DNA from: Riptortus pedestris
Lineage: Eukaryota > Arthropoda > Insecta > Hemiptera > Alydidae
Direction: 5' to 3'
Length of the DNA stretch: 64,000 nt
Assembly (NCBI GenBank): GCA_019009955.1
Contig: CM032229.1
Coordinates: 196,469,001 to 196,533,000 of the forward strand
The translations under genes were made by a program, and so were the position numbers. Below are positions 49,049 through 61,130 of the stretch, piece by piece (the stretch's first letter is position 1; the number at the start of each line of letters is the position of its first letter). Below the pieces are notes generated by a model, which made no database searches, was not told the origin of the DNA, and worked only from the letters and a program-made list of their open reading frames with translations.

Positions 49049-50031
49049 GTAACCTCTGTCTGTACATTGATTTTTTTCGCGAAATTTCACGATAACTTTT
49101 CGTTTCACATGTCCTAGACACCATAACTGCAATTTGTTTCTTTGGTGTCTGTTTGTTTGTTTGTTTGTTTATTTGTTTGTTTGTTATCTTTTCACGCATA
49201 AACGGCTGAACCGAATTTTATGAAACTTGGTACGTATATTAGTACTAACCCAACTTTGACTTTAGGCTATATTACAATTCTCTGAGATGAACAGGAGTGG
49301 GGGTTATAAGGGAGGCCTGAAATTAAAAATAGCGATATTTCGTTTCCTATTAGGTTTTCGTCAAATATGGACAAAACAAAAGTTGTTTATTTTGTTATTT
49401 AGAGTAACTTTATTTATATACACTTTTTTCATATACCGAATTATAAACGAGATATACTCTAAAACCTATAGCGGAATTGAACAATTTTATTTGGGACAAA
49501 TGACCAAACCGAAATAAATAAAACTCGGTATGTGTATTAGCACTAACGCTTTTATTTTAATAAGCCATACCAACATTTCTAACGAAGGGCAGGAGGGGCG
49601 GTTATAGGGGAGGCCTGAAATTAATTATAGTGATATTTCGTTTCCTATTGGGGTTTCGGCAAATATGCACATAACAAAAGTTGTTTATTTTGTTATTTAG
49701 AGAAATTTGCACAACACTTCTTTTCAAAATGAACTACCAGGTACCTCAAATGAAAAAAAATGTTCCAAATGTATGTCAATATTTTCTAATTAATAATTCA
49801 AATCTATGCATAATGCACAGGAAACGGGAAATATGACAATATGCAGGACAGTGAAGTCTTACATAAAAAAATAAATTTTTTATTAACAAATCCACAGAAA
49901 CGACGGGTGTTAACCCTAAACACTGGGACGGGTAAATGTCAAAATATTGCGCAAAGTAAAGCCTTGCCAAAAATATACCATCACCATTCTGCCTCAAATG
50001 AATTCCCGAGCGTCGCCGGGTATCTGAGCTA

Positions 50032-50032
<1 letters not shown>
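49031..50032 (+). mobile_element. Helitron-like element, 3' end intact
   Basis: 5' block AAATTGTAACCTCTG from 49044; the TC is lost in the shared TA tract. The 3' hairpin has a variant loop (CCCGAGCGTCGCCGGG), then TATCTGAG and CTAG at 50029-50032, which is followed at once by the TC of the next copy. Confidence 0.68.
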
Positions 50033-50099
<67 letters not shown>

Positions 50100-50751
50100 G
50101 TAACCTCTGTCTGTACATTGATTTTTTTTCGCGAAATTTCAGGATAACTTTCCGTTTCACATGTCATAGACACCATAACTGCATTTTGTTTCTTTCGTGT
50201 ATGTTTGTTTGTTACCTTTTCACGCATAAACGGCTGAACCGAATTTTATGAAACTTGGTATGTATATTACTACTAGCCCAACTTAGACTTTAGTCTATAT
50301 TAATATTCTCTCAAACGAACAGGAGTGGGGGTTATAAAGGAGGCCTGAAATTAAAAATAGTGATATTTCGTTTCCTATTGAGGTTTCAGCAAATATGCAC
50401 ATAACAAAAGTTGTTTATTTTGTTCTTTAGAGAAATTTGCTCAACAATTCTTTTCAATATGAACTACCAGGTACCTCACCTGGAAAAATTAATTCAAATT
50501 ATAATATTTTATCCTTAATAATTTAAATCGATGCATAATGCACAGGAAACGGTAAATATGAAAATATGGAGGACAGTGAAGGCTTACATAAAAAATTAAT
50601 TTTATTATTAACAAATCCACAGAAACGCCGGGTATTAACCCTAAACATTGGAAAGGGTAAATGTCAAAATATTGTGCAAAGTAAAGCCTTGCCAAAAAAA
50701 TACCATCCAGCCTCAAATGAATTCCCGGGCGAAGCCGGATATCTGAGCTAG
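50033..50751 (+). mobile_element. Helitron-like element, short form (719 bp)
   Basis: TC is at 50033-50034, directly after the previous CTAG, then a long TA tract to 50092, one module, and the sub-3' region. The hairpin is CCCGGGCGAAGCCGG with CTAG at 50748-50751. With one module it is the shortest two-ended copy in the window. Confidence 0.72.
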
Positions 50752-51779
50752 TATATATATATAAAATTGTAACCTCTGTCTGTACATTGATTTTTTTCGC
50801 GAAATTTCACGATAACTTTTCGTTTCACATGTCATAGACACCATAATTGCATTTTCTTTCTTTGGTGTCTGTTTGTTTGTTTATTTGTTTGTTGGTTTGT
50901 TACCTTTTCACGCATAAACGGCTGAACCGAATTTTATGAAACTTGGTATGTATATTACTACTAACCCAACTTAGACTTTAGGCTATATTAATATCCTCTG
51001 AGACGAACAGGAGTGGGGGTTATAGGGGAAGCATGAAATTAAAAATAGCGATATTTCGTTTCCTATTGGTTTTTTGGCAAATATTAACATAACAAAAGTT
51101 GTTTATTTTCTTATTTAAAATAACATTTGTTATATACACTTTTTTCGTATACTGAATTATAAACGAGATATACGCTAAAACCTATAGCGGATGTAAAGTA
51201 TAAGGGAGGCCTGAAATTAAAAATAGTGATATTTCGTTTCTTATTAGGGTTTCCGGAAATATACAGATAACAAAAGTTGTTTATTTTGTTATTTAGAGAA
51301 ACTTTTATTATTTACACTATCGTCGTATAATGAAGTATAAACGAGATATACACTTAAAACTAGAGCGGGAACCAACAATTTTGTTGGGTACTAACAATTG
51401 AACCGAACTTAAAAAAAAAAAAAATCGGTATGTGAATTATCATTAATTCTTCCAAGATTATAAGCTATATTAAAATTTTTAGGTTCAAACAGGAGTGGCG
51501 GGGGGAGGCCTGAAATGAAAAATAGTGATATTTCGTTCCGCATTGATTATTCGATAAATATGCACATAACAAAAGTTATTTATTTTGAGTAACATTTGTT
51601 GTATTTACTTTTTTTGTAAAATGATGTAAACACGGGATATACGCTAAAACTATAGCCGGAGTCATTCATTTTATTAATGTTTATTTAAGCGTTTTTAATG
51701 AATGCATATTATAAAATGATTTTGTGTTAAAGTCACATATAATAACTCTAAATATGATTCGGATTAGTGAGGTTATATA

Positions 51780-52754
51780 TTGGGTTGTAACATATGAAAT
51801 GACCGTTTGTAGAATCTGGAAAAAAATTAAAAATTGAGATTGAATCTGAAATATTATTCATTCAAAGTATTTACCATCATTTTCAATACACTTCTGCCAA
51901 CGACTTACCAAGTTTTCTATCCCACGTTTGAAAAAGTTTGTGTCACGTGTTGAAAGAAATTCAGAAAATGCATTTTTAATGTCTAAATCATCTGTAAAAA
52001 ATTTTCCTCGCAAAAAGTTGTCCAAACTCCGAAAAAAGTGGTAGTCTGTAGGAGATAGATCAGGGGAATATGGTGGGTGTGGTAGGACTTCATAGCCCAA
52101 CTCCTTTAATTTGTTCACTGTCTGTATTGAAACATGTGGTCGGTGGTTCTTTGACGAGCAAGCAAAGAAACACACGTCTCTTGGCGTTTTAACTGCTGAC
52201 GTTCGTAGAGCTCGTGCGGGACCCAGGAATCGAGCTTTTTCACCTTTCCAATCGTTTTTAAATGCCTGGAGACCGTCATATGACTTGTGCCTACCTCTGA
52301 CGCATGTTCTCTGACTGTTTTATGAGGTTCTTCTTCAACAGCTTTTTTAAGATCTTCGTCCTCCACTGATGAGTGAGGTCGTCCACGGGGCTGATTTTCT
52401 AAAGTCGTATCTCCTGAAGAAAATTTTGAAAACCAACGACGAATAGTTCTTTCATTAGCACTTCCCTCGCCAAACGCATGATTAATATTCCTTGCTGACT
52501 GGGACACGGAATGACCAAGTTTATACTCGTAAAAGAAAATTATCCGGAAATCGCGTGTTTCCATGTTCCCGATTGATATTAAACTAAAATATGTAAGCCT
52601 ACTTGGGACAAAAACAAACATAGCTTGCGACTAGAGGATTAACAAATGCTTATTATAGATGGTAAATATTTTGCTTGGAATCAACACACAACGTTTTAAT
52701 CCTTTATAAAGATTAGGGTTTAAAAAATCGGACACTTCATGTGTTACAACCCAA
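51780..52754 (-). mobile_element. mariner element, internally deleted (975 bp)
   Basis: Ends TTGGGTTGTAACATATGAAA (51780 on) and, inverted, TTGGGTTGTAACACATGAAG (52754 back), forming TIRs of about 26 bp with few mismatches. TA lies on both sides (51778-51779 and 52755-52756), as expected for Tc1/mariner. It is about 0.3 kb shorter than typical mariners, and the deletion falls in the catalytic core. Confidence 0.9.
51858..52564 (-). pseudogene. mariner transposase with catalytic core deleted
   Basis: The N-terminal part (METRDFRIIFFYEYKLGHS..., HTH segments ANERTIRRWFSKFSSGDTTL and TSHMTVSRHLKTIGKVKKL, then WVPHEL) and the C-terminal part (KLKELGYEVLPHPPYSPDLS, PTDYHFFRSLDNFL, RWQKCIENDGKYFE) are recognisable. 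They are joined in different frames at about 52150. Roughly 105 residues, containing the first two catalytic aspartates, are gone; the third (in PTDYHFF) remains. WVPHEL, LPHPPYSPDLSPTDYH and RWQKC are typical of the mariner group that also includes Hsmar1. The ends are intact, so it could be mobilised only in trans. Confidence 0.87.
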
Positions 52755-53056
52755 TATCTCCGTCGCCTCCTTCTCATCTATTTATTTTTCCTAGAAAATA
52801 ACATTGTTAATTATTTCCAATACAAATGTAAACTGTAAGAGCATTTCCGTTATTTAATTTGTATAGTGTATTATTTAAACAAAGTCATGCTGAATTGGCA
52901 CAAGCAGCGATAGCGGAAGTTGTAGGGAAGCAAACTCTTTGGTTCTGCTAATATATGTATATCTTTCCGATATTTTGATGTTATTGAAACAAATATGTAC
53001 CATCATAACAATTAGCCGTTAATGGTAATGCCATTATGAAAAAAGACAATATCCGG

Positions 53057-53592
53057 TTAACCCTCCGATAGGCGCGTCCTAGTTTAGTTAATGACTCACT
53101 TGGGCGCGTTGGCTACAGGTGTAGCCATTACATAAAAATGATTTACATAAGAAAAAAAATCAAATGTAATGAATTTTTATTATAAAACAATTTAATGTAT
53201 TCAATTTTTAAGCAATTATATCGGTGAACAAATCGAAATCAGTTTTTATAGAAGTGAATAACATTTTTTTTTTTTTTTTTTTTTTAATGAAAACACAATA
53301 ATATACTTTCTACAAGCAAAAAAACGTAATGTAACTTTATTTTATTAAAACTTATGAATGGAAAATAAAATACTATGTACAAAAAATAGTAAATACACAT
53401 ACAGCCGCTTTTATAAACAGTCAGGACAAATTTGCTCCATATGATATTTACATATAATATTTTTACATTTTGCACACATGTTTTTGGATTTTTTTCTTTT
53501 TCTTTGTCGGTCCTTCACAGAAATTGCATCTTCTTATAGCGTCTTTAGTGATTATAATGGGTTGGGTATGTTCTTCTGGCAAATTCAAGAGA
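53057..53592 (-). mobile_element. piggyBac element, 3' end remnant
   Basis: TTAA at 53057-53060 followed by CCCTCCGATAGGCGCG, a piggyBac-like terminus. The motif GGCGCGT recurs at 53071 and 53105 as a subterminal repeat. Contains a T24-like run at 53262-53285. The other end is missing: at about 53592 the sequence switches to a truncated Helitron-like copy. Confidence 0.65.
53411..53590 (-). pseudogene. piggyBac transposase C-terminal cysteine-rich domain
   Basis: On the minus strand, IRRCNFCEGPTKKKK is followed, after a frame change in an A-rich run (about 53483-53500), by MCAKCKNIICKYHMEQICPD and a final Cys-Leu-stop at 53411-53413. The CxxC...CxxC....CxxH.....CxxC pattern at the very C terminus is the zinc-binding domain of piggyBac transposases that recognises the element ends. 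The position, just inside a TTAA-CCC terminus, fits. Everything N-terminal is lost. Confidence 0.7.
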
Positions 53593-54585
53593 ACTACATT
53601 TTGTTTCTTTCGTGTCTGTTTGTTTGTTTGTTTGTTACCTTTTCACGCATAAACGGCTGAACCGAATTTTATGAAACTTGGTATGTATATTACTACTAGC
53701 CCAACTTAGACTTATGAGTTATACGCTATAAGCAAAAGGGGGAGTCCACAATTTTATTTGGCACTAAAGACTCAACCGAATTAAACCAAACTCGGTATGT
53801 GAATTAGTGCTAACGCCTTCATTATAATAAGCTATACTAACATTTCTTGGGACGGGCAGGAGTGGGGGTTATAAGGAAGGCCTGAAATTAATAATAGTGA
53901 TATTTCGTTTCCTATTACATTTTCGGCAAATATGCACATAGCAAAAGTTGTTTATTTTGTTATTTAGAGAAACTTTTTTTATATACACTAACATCGTATA
54001 CCGATGTATAAAGGCGTTATACGCTAAAAATTATAGCGGGAGACAACAATTTTATTTGGCACAAATACTCAACCGAACTAAATAAAACAGTCAGTATGTG
54101 TATTAGCACTAACGCCTTCCTTACAATAAGCCATACTAACATTTCTAGGGACGGGCAAGAGTGGGGATATAAGGGAGGCCTGAAATTAATAATAATGATT
54201 TCCTATTTGGGTTTCGGCAAATATGCACATAACAAAAGTTGTTTATTTTGTAATTTAGAGAAATTTGCTCAACACTTCTTTTCAATATGAACTACCAGGT
54301 ACCTCACCTGAAAAAATTAATTCAAATGTATGTCAATATTTTCTCCTTAATAATTCAAATCTATGCATAATGCACAGGAGACGGGGAATATGACAATATG
54401 CAGGACAGTGAAGTCTTACATAAAAAAATAATTTTATTATTAACAAATGCCAACAACGGGTATTAACCCTAAACACTGGAACGGGTAAATATCAAAATAT
54501 TGTGCAAAGTAAAGCCTTGCCAAAAATATACCATCACAATTCAGCCTCAAATGAATTCCCGAGCGAAGCCGGGTATCTGGGCTAG
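53593..54585 (+). mobile_element. Helitron-like element, 5' truncated
   Basis: Begins within the 5' block (ACTACATTTTGTTTCTTTCG), has a deletion at 53713, two to three modules, the 3' hairpin region at 54559-54574 and CTAG at 54582-54585. Confidence 0.65.
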
Positions 54586-55805
54586 TATATATATAAAATT
54601 GTAACCTCTGTCTGTACATTAATTTTTTTCACGATAAGTTTTCGTTTCACATGTCATGGACACCATAACTGCATTTTGTTTCTTTGGTGTCTGTTTGTTT
54701 GTTACACCTTTTCACGCATACACGGCTGAACCGAATTTTTTGAAACTTGGTATGTATTAACTTGGAGCCAGAAATTAATAATAGCGATATTTCGTTTCTT
54801 ATTGGTTATTCGGCAAATATGAACATAACAAAAGTTGTTTATTTTGTTATGTAGAGTAACTTTTGTAATATACACTTTTTTCTTATACCGAATTATAAAC
54901 GAGATATACGCTAAAACCTATAGCGGAAGTGAACAATTTTATTTGGGACAAAAGACCCAACCGAAATAAATAAAACTCGGTATGTGTATCAGCACTACCG
55001 CTTTCATTATAACAAGCCATACCAACATTTCTAGACACGGGCAGGAGTGGGGTTTGTAAGGGAAGCCAGAAATTAAAAATAGCGATATTTCGTTTTCTAT
55101 TCGTTTTTCGGAAAATATGAACACAACAAAAGTTGTTTATTTTGTTATGTAGAGTAACTTTTGTTATATATACTTTTTTTTCTTATACCGAATTATAAAC
55201 GAGATATGCACTATACACTAAAGCGGGAGTCAACTACTTTATTGGGCGCTAACGATTAAACCGAACTTAAAAACTCGGTATGTCAATTAGCATTAATTCT
55301 TCCATGATTATAAGCTATATTAATTTTTTTGGCTAGAACGGGAGTGGGTATTATAAGGGAGGCCTGAAATAAAAATTCGCGATATTTCATTGTCTATTTG
55401 TTTTTCGACAAACATGCAAATAACAAAAGTTGTTTACTTTGTTATTTAGATTAACTTTTGTTTTATACATTTCTCCAGGAACAATGTGTGGAGCAAGTAT
55501 TTTGCGTAGAAATATTGATATGCTCAACAATTCATTCCAATTTGAACTATGAGGTACCTCACCTGGAAAAATTAATAACTGAAATCTATGCATAATGCAA
55601 AGGAGACGGAAAATATGACAATATGAAGGACAGTGAAGTCTTACATAAAAAAATAATTTTATTATTAACAAATGCCAACAACGGGTATAAACTCGAAAGA
55701 CGGGGATGGGTAAATCTCAAAATAGTGTGCAAAATAAAGCCTTCCAATGAAATACCATCACCATTTAGCCTCAAATCAATTCCCGGGCGAAGCCGGGTAT
55801 CTGTG

Positions 55806-55809
<4 letters not shown>
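54586..55809 (+). mobile_element. Helitron-like element ending in CTAA
   Basis: 5' block from 54594 with a short TTTG tract and a deletion near 54755. Modules near 55035 and 55345. 3' hairpin CCCGGGCGAAGCCGGG at 55782-55797, then TATCTGTG and CTAA at 55806-55809. CTAA still satisfies the Helitron CTRR rule. Confidence 0.65.
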
Positions 55810-55872
<63 letters not shown>

Positions 55873-56735
55873 GTAACCTCTGTCTGTAAATTGATTTTTT
55901 TCGCGAAATTTCACGATAACTTTTCGTTTCACATGTCATAGACACCATATCTGCATTTTGTTTCTTTCGTGTATGTTTGTTTGTTTGTTTGTTACCTTTT
56001 CACGCATAAACGGCTGAACCGAATTTTATGAAACTTGGTATGTATATTACTACTAACCCAACTTAGACTTTAGGCTATATTAATTTTCTCTGAGACGAAC
56101 AGGAGTGGGGGTTATAGGGGAAGCATGAAATTAAAAATAGCGATATTTCGTTTTCTATTGGTTTTACGGTACATATGCACATAACAAAAGTTGTTTATTT
56201 TGTTATTTAGAGTAACTTTTGTTATATACACTTTTGTCGTATACCGAAGTTTAAATGCGTTATACGCTAAAAATTATAGCGGGAGTCAACAATATTATTT
56301 GCCAAAAAAGACTCAACCGAACTAAATAAAACTCGGTATGTGTATTAGCAGTGAGGCCTTCATTATTACAAGCCATACCAACATTTCTATGGACGGGCAG
56401 GAGTGGGGGTTATAAGGGAAGCCTGAAATTAAAAATAGCGATATTTCGTTTCCTATTGGTTTTTCCGCAAACATAAACATAACAAAAGTTGTTTATTTTA
56501 TTATTTGGAGTAACTTTTGTTATATACACTTTTGTCGTATACCTAAGTATAAATGAGTTATACGTTAAAACTTTGGCGGGCACTAACGGCTGAACCGAAC
56601 TTAACAAAACTCGGTATGTCAATTAGCATTAATTCTTTCATGATTATAAGTTATATTAAAATTTTTAGGTTTGAACTGGAGGGGGGTTAAAAGGGTGGCC
56701 TGAAATAAAAATTCACCATATTTACATGTATAAGA
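55810..56735 (+). mobile_element. Helitron-like element, left part, split by a LINE
   Basis: A (TA)n tract to 55866, the 5' block, and modules near 56095 and 56395. The family sequence stops at CATATTTACATGTATAAGA (56735) and continues at 62803 beyond the LINE. The two parts together form a copy with 3' CTAG at 63018-63021. Confidence 0.72.
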
Positions 56736-56948
56736 TGTAGATGAGGTTGTTTTTGGGGCGATCAACTGCATGGTTATTACGCCCTTCCATAGTTTATAAT
56801 TTACAGTTTAGTTTGGTTCCTTGTTACTGTGTGTAGTATATGTGTAGTGAAGTATACGTAGTATGTTCATATATTGCTTGTACATAGTTTCTCACATTTT
56901 AGTAATTCTCCTTTCCACACTATTTATTTTATATTAATATGATATTCA

Positions 56949-56982
<34 letters not shown>

Positions 56983-57120
56983 CTTAAATAGAACCTAAAT
57001 TATAATTAAATTATTTGCATATATAAACTATTCACTCGGATACTTTAATAATGAGATTAACCTACGTAACAACATTACAACATTCACCCCAATAGCAACA
57101 TATAGCAATAACAATATATA

Positions 57121-57160
<40 letters not shown>

Positions 57161-57165
<5 letters not shown>

Positions 57166-60100
57166 TTTGATTGAAAATATTTATTTCTTTTAGGAGCAGA
57201 ATTAGGTTGTCTATCATTTCAGGTGAGTCTTGTAAGGCTATTGATGACACCCGAGGGATCTTTAGTTTTTGAAATGTGTGGTCATTTGCTGGGCATTCTT
57301 CTAAAATATGTTGGACAGTGAGAGAGACTTGACAGCTTTCACAGACTTTGGGTGGTTCTTTAGTTATAAGGTGTACGTGAGTGAGATTTGTGTGACCAAT
57401 TCTCAACCTTGCTATCACAACTTCTTCTCTACGGTTACCTCTTATTGAACTGTTCCATGGTTTGGTCGTGGTTTTAATTATTCGTAGTTTGTTTGTAGTT
57501 GGGACTTCTGCCCACATATATTCCCAGTTGTTTATGATTCTTTGATTTAACCATTTTTTTACGTCAGTCTGTTCATATATTTGCAACATGGGTCCATTTG
57601 AATGAGCTATTTCTTTAGCAATTCTATCTGCAGCCTCGTTTCCTTCAACTCCTACATGTGAGGGGACCCATAAAAAGATTATAGATTTTTTAAGTTGATG
57701 CAATATGTCGAGATAATTGTAGATCTTGTTTAATGTGAGCTTAGGTCTACTGGATTTTGGAATACTTTTGATGGCTGACATGGAGTCGGAACATATTAGT
57801 ATTTTATCCTTTGTGCTATCGATGGCCATGTATAATGCTGTTGCAATAGCTTGTAGTTCAGCAGTGTAGATACATGTGTACGCAGGTAACTTAAATTTAA
57901 TAACTGTATTTGTTTTAATGGCTGCATACCCTACGTTATCTGCTTGTTTGGATCCATCAGTGTAAATAATATCATATCCGGAGTAGTTGCTTAGATATTC
58001 TTTGACCTTATTTGCTTTGGATTTTGTCTGTAATCCAGCTAAGCTTAAGTCTATTTTTGGGGGCATTCGTTTCCATGGAGGGTTTTCCGGGTTTAAACTA
58101 GTGTGGTCTACCGGAATGATATGAATTTCATGAATGATTTCTTTAAATCTGATACCTAGTGGAGCTCGATAGTTTGGCAGTCTTTCATATAATCTGTCAA
58201 ATTGGGGGTAAAAGATAATATTGTATGCCGGATTATTTGGTTGAAGTTTTATTTTAGTTATATAGGAATGTATAAGTTCCTGCCTTCTAAAAACGAGTGG
58301 GGGTATGGCTGCTTCAGTGCAAAGACTTACTATTGGACTTGTTCTGAAGGCTCCAGTGGCAAGTCGTATCCCAGCATGATGAATGGAGTCTAGCAGTAAA
58401 AGTGCACTATTCTTTGCCGATGAGTATATTATGCACCCATAGTCGATCTTTGAGCGGATCAGGCTCGTGTACAGCATTAGCATGGATTTGCGGTCAGCGC
58501 CCCAAGAGGTTTTGGCTAAAACTCTCATGATTCTAAGTCGATTAAAGCATTCCTCTCGTAAGTATTTTATGTGACTCATCCATGACAATTTCTTGTCAAG
58601 AACTAGCCCTAAAAATTTTACTTCTTCATGAAAGTTCAAAGTGTTTCCATTTAATGTCAGTAAAGGTGCTTCGGTAGGTGATCGTCGTCTGGAGAACAAA
58701 ACACATTTCGTTTTCTCAATGGAAAACTGGAGATTATTTGTCTCTGACCAGGATTGTAGGTTGTTGATAACACTCTGAAGGATCCTCTGCATCCAGTCCC
58801 GTACACAAAACCTGAGAAGTATTGTGAGATCATCTACGTAGAGAAATGCTTTAATTGGCCTAGGTATCACTGCAACAACAGAGTTTATTGCGATTGCAAA
58901 TAGAGTACAGCTGAGGACGCTTCCCTGAGGTATACCGTTTACTGTTTCCTTTAAACTAGAAATCGAATCTCCTATCCTTACTTTGATGAATCTTTTACTC
59001 AGGAAACTCTTGATAAAGTTTGGCATTGCTCCTCGGAAGCCCCAAGAGTGCAAAGTTTTAAGGATGGCCTCTCTTTTAATTGTGTCATACGCTTTTTCTA
59101 GGTCAAAGAATATTCCTACTGCTTCCTTTTTCTGTACAAATGTGTTTAAAATTTCAGATTCAATTTTTATGAGTTTATGAGTTGGTCAGTTGTAGATCTT
59201 CCTGGACGGAATCCACATTGAATATCGGATAACAAGCTATATTTTTCTAGTATCCATGTGAGTCTTTTGTTAATCATTTTCTCCATTAACTTTGAGAGGC
59301 AGCTGGTAAGTGATATTGGCCTGTAGCTGTTGGTTGATAATTTACTTTTTCCAGGTTTCAAAACTGGAACTATGACTGCTTCTCGCCATGCATCTGGGTA
59401 GGTAGAAGTTTCCCAAAGTCTATTATAGATATACAAGAGAGTGTTCTTGGCATTTGGTGGAAGATTTTTCAGCATTAAATTGTGTATATCATCTTGTCCT
59501 GGAGTGGTAGGTTTTAATTCATCTATTGCTAATTGTAGTTCCCTGTATGTGAAGGGGCAATTGTGATCATATTGTGGTTGATTTGCGTGGTTAGGCTCTG
59601 TAAAATCTATTACTTCTCGATTGATGGTTGCATTTTGATTTGATATGTCCGAAAAATGTTTGACAAAAGACTCAGAGATTATTTGAGGGTCTGTAATAAT
59701 CTCACCGTTCAATTTGAGAGTTGGGAGCTCTGAACGGTTTTTACCAGCCACGCTATGGATCTTTTTCCAAATAGTTTTAATTGGGGTCTGAATGTTGATG
59801 GATTCAACATATTTTATCCAGGAAGTTTTCTTTTTCATCTTTATGAGGTTCCTTGTAATGGCCTTCCTTTTTTTATAATTTATTAAGTTTTGGGTGGAAG
59901 GATTTGATTGAAATAGTTTTAATGCTTTATTTTTAGATTTAACGGCTTCGCGGCATTCACTATCAAACCACGGAGCATGATTTGGTTTATGCATCCCATA
60001 CTTTTAGGTATATTTTTGTTGGCTGATTTTAATATTGACTCCGTGAAGTGCCGAACCATGTCTTCAGTGTTTACTGGTAATTCTTGTGCTGTACACGTTA

Positions 60101-60830
60101 TTTCGGTTTTGAAATCTTCCCACTGTGCTTGTTTTATGATCCATCTTGGGAATTTCTTTGTTATTGGCATGTCCGTATTGAAGAGCAATTTCGTTGGGAA
60201 GTGGTCACTACCATATTGATCATTACTTACGTCCCATGTTAAATGGTTTTCAAGAGTTGGTGAAGAAAATGCAAGGTCTATTGCGGTCATGGTTCCGTAT
60301 CGTGGACAAAGATGTGTCATTCCGCCTGTGTTGAGGAGCAGTGAGTCTGTGGAGTCGATTACTTTTCGGATAACATTTCCTCTACTATTGGTGAATCCAT
60401 CATTGCTCCAGGAACAGTGGGATCCGTTGAAGTCTCCGACGACGATGTAAGGAGCAGGAAGACTATTGACTAATTGTATAAGGGCCGCTTCATTTATTTC
60501 TTCATCCGGGGGTAAATATATATTACAAATGGTCAAGGTAAATGTTAGTTTTACACTAATGATTATTGCTTGTAAAGGTGTGTCTCTGGGAATCTCTGTG
60601 GAAAATAAATGTTTTTTAACACCTATTGCTACACCTCCATGTGCTCTTTCTCCGGCTCCTATTTCCTTATCTTTCCTATAAATATCATAATGTCTTATGT
60701 CTAGGCTTACATTAGGTTTAAGTTTTGTTTCTTGGAAACATATTGCTGCGGGGTCCGTATCTTTTAGAAGGGTTTTCAGTTCTTCAAATTGTGTTCTTAT
60801 CCCGTTACAATTCCAGCTAATTATAGGCAT
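57161..60830 (-). pseudogene. LINE ORF2: endonuclease, reverse transcriptase, RNase H; two frameshifts
   Basis: The polyprotein nicks target DNA and reverse-transcribes the element RNA there. First piece (60830-59919): APE-type endonuclease, MPIISWNCNGIRTQFEEL, CFQETKL, VVGDFNGSHCSW, SDHFPTKL. Second piece (59994-59167): linker and RT fingers, TTPGQDDIHNLML, WREAVIVPVLKPGK, YRPISLTSCLSKLMEKMI, GFRPGRSTTDQL. Third piece (from about 59165 to 57161): FFDLEKAYD, GIPQGSVLSCTLFAIAINSV, FLYVDDLTIL (catalytic YVDD), then RNase H (YTDGSKQADNVGYAAI, YTAELQAIATAL, ICSDSMSAI, WVPSHVGVEGNEAADRIA) and a C-terminal CESCQVSLTVQHILEEC. The breaks are near 59997 (at GGG) and 59165 (at AAAAA). All catalytic motifs are otherwise intact; total length is about 1,220 codons. 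Confidence 0.92.
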
Positions 60831-61107
60831 TGAATCCTAACTTTAGTATTCTATTCACATGGTTTGCAACTGTTCTTATAAAGTAATTTGCATACATATT
60901 ATACATATTGAGTTTGTAGTTTATTGTATCTATTGTAGTTTGTAGTTTATTGTTGCTATTGTTTCTGAGTAAGATGTATTTTATTGATGTGTTTGTTGTA
61001 ACATGATTTTTTAGTTGTTTTGTTGGTGTTATAGTGTTTGGGTTTCCGTCGATATTTCTATTTAGTGTATTCGTGTATGTCGTGTTTAAATGAAATTTTT
61101 GAATCAT
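60817..61107 (-). other. Small open frame between LINE ORF1 and ORF2
   Basis: 96 codons rich in Asn, Thr and Ile, starting 24 bp after the ORF1 stop and overlapping the ORF2 start by 14 bp. It has no recognisable domain. Composition follows the AT-rich intergenic region, so it may simply be an open frame by chance. An overlap with the ORF2 start could matter for reinitiation, but nothing here shows that. Confidence 0.25.
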
Positions 61108-61130
61108 TATTATTATAATTTAGAACTATA

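Larger units (their letters stand above)
50752..53050 (+). mobile_element. Helitron-like element (B-type interior) interrupted by mariner
   Basis: 5' block from about 50762, A-type modules to about 51640, then B-type interior (GATTCGGATTAGTGAGGTTA), split by the mariner at 51780-52754 and resuming at ATCTCCGTCGCCTCC. The uninterrupted equivalent is seen at about 21970 and 63840. Ends at about 53050 next to a piggyBac terminus, so the 3' hairpin and CTAG are missing. Confidence 0.62.
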
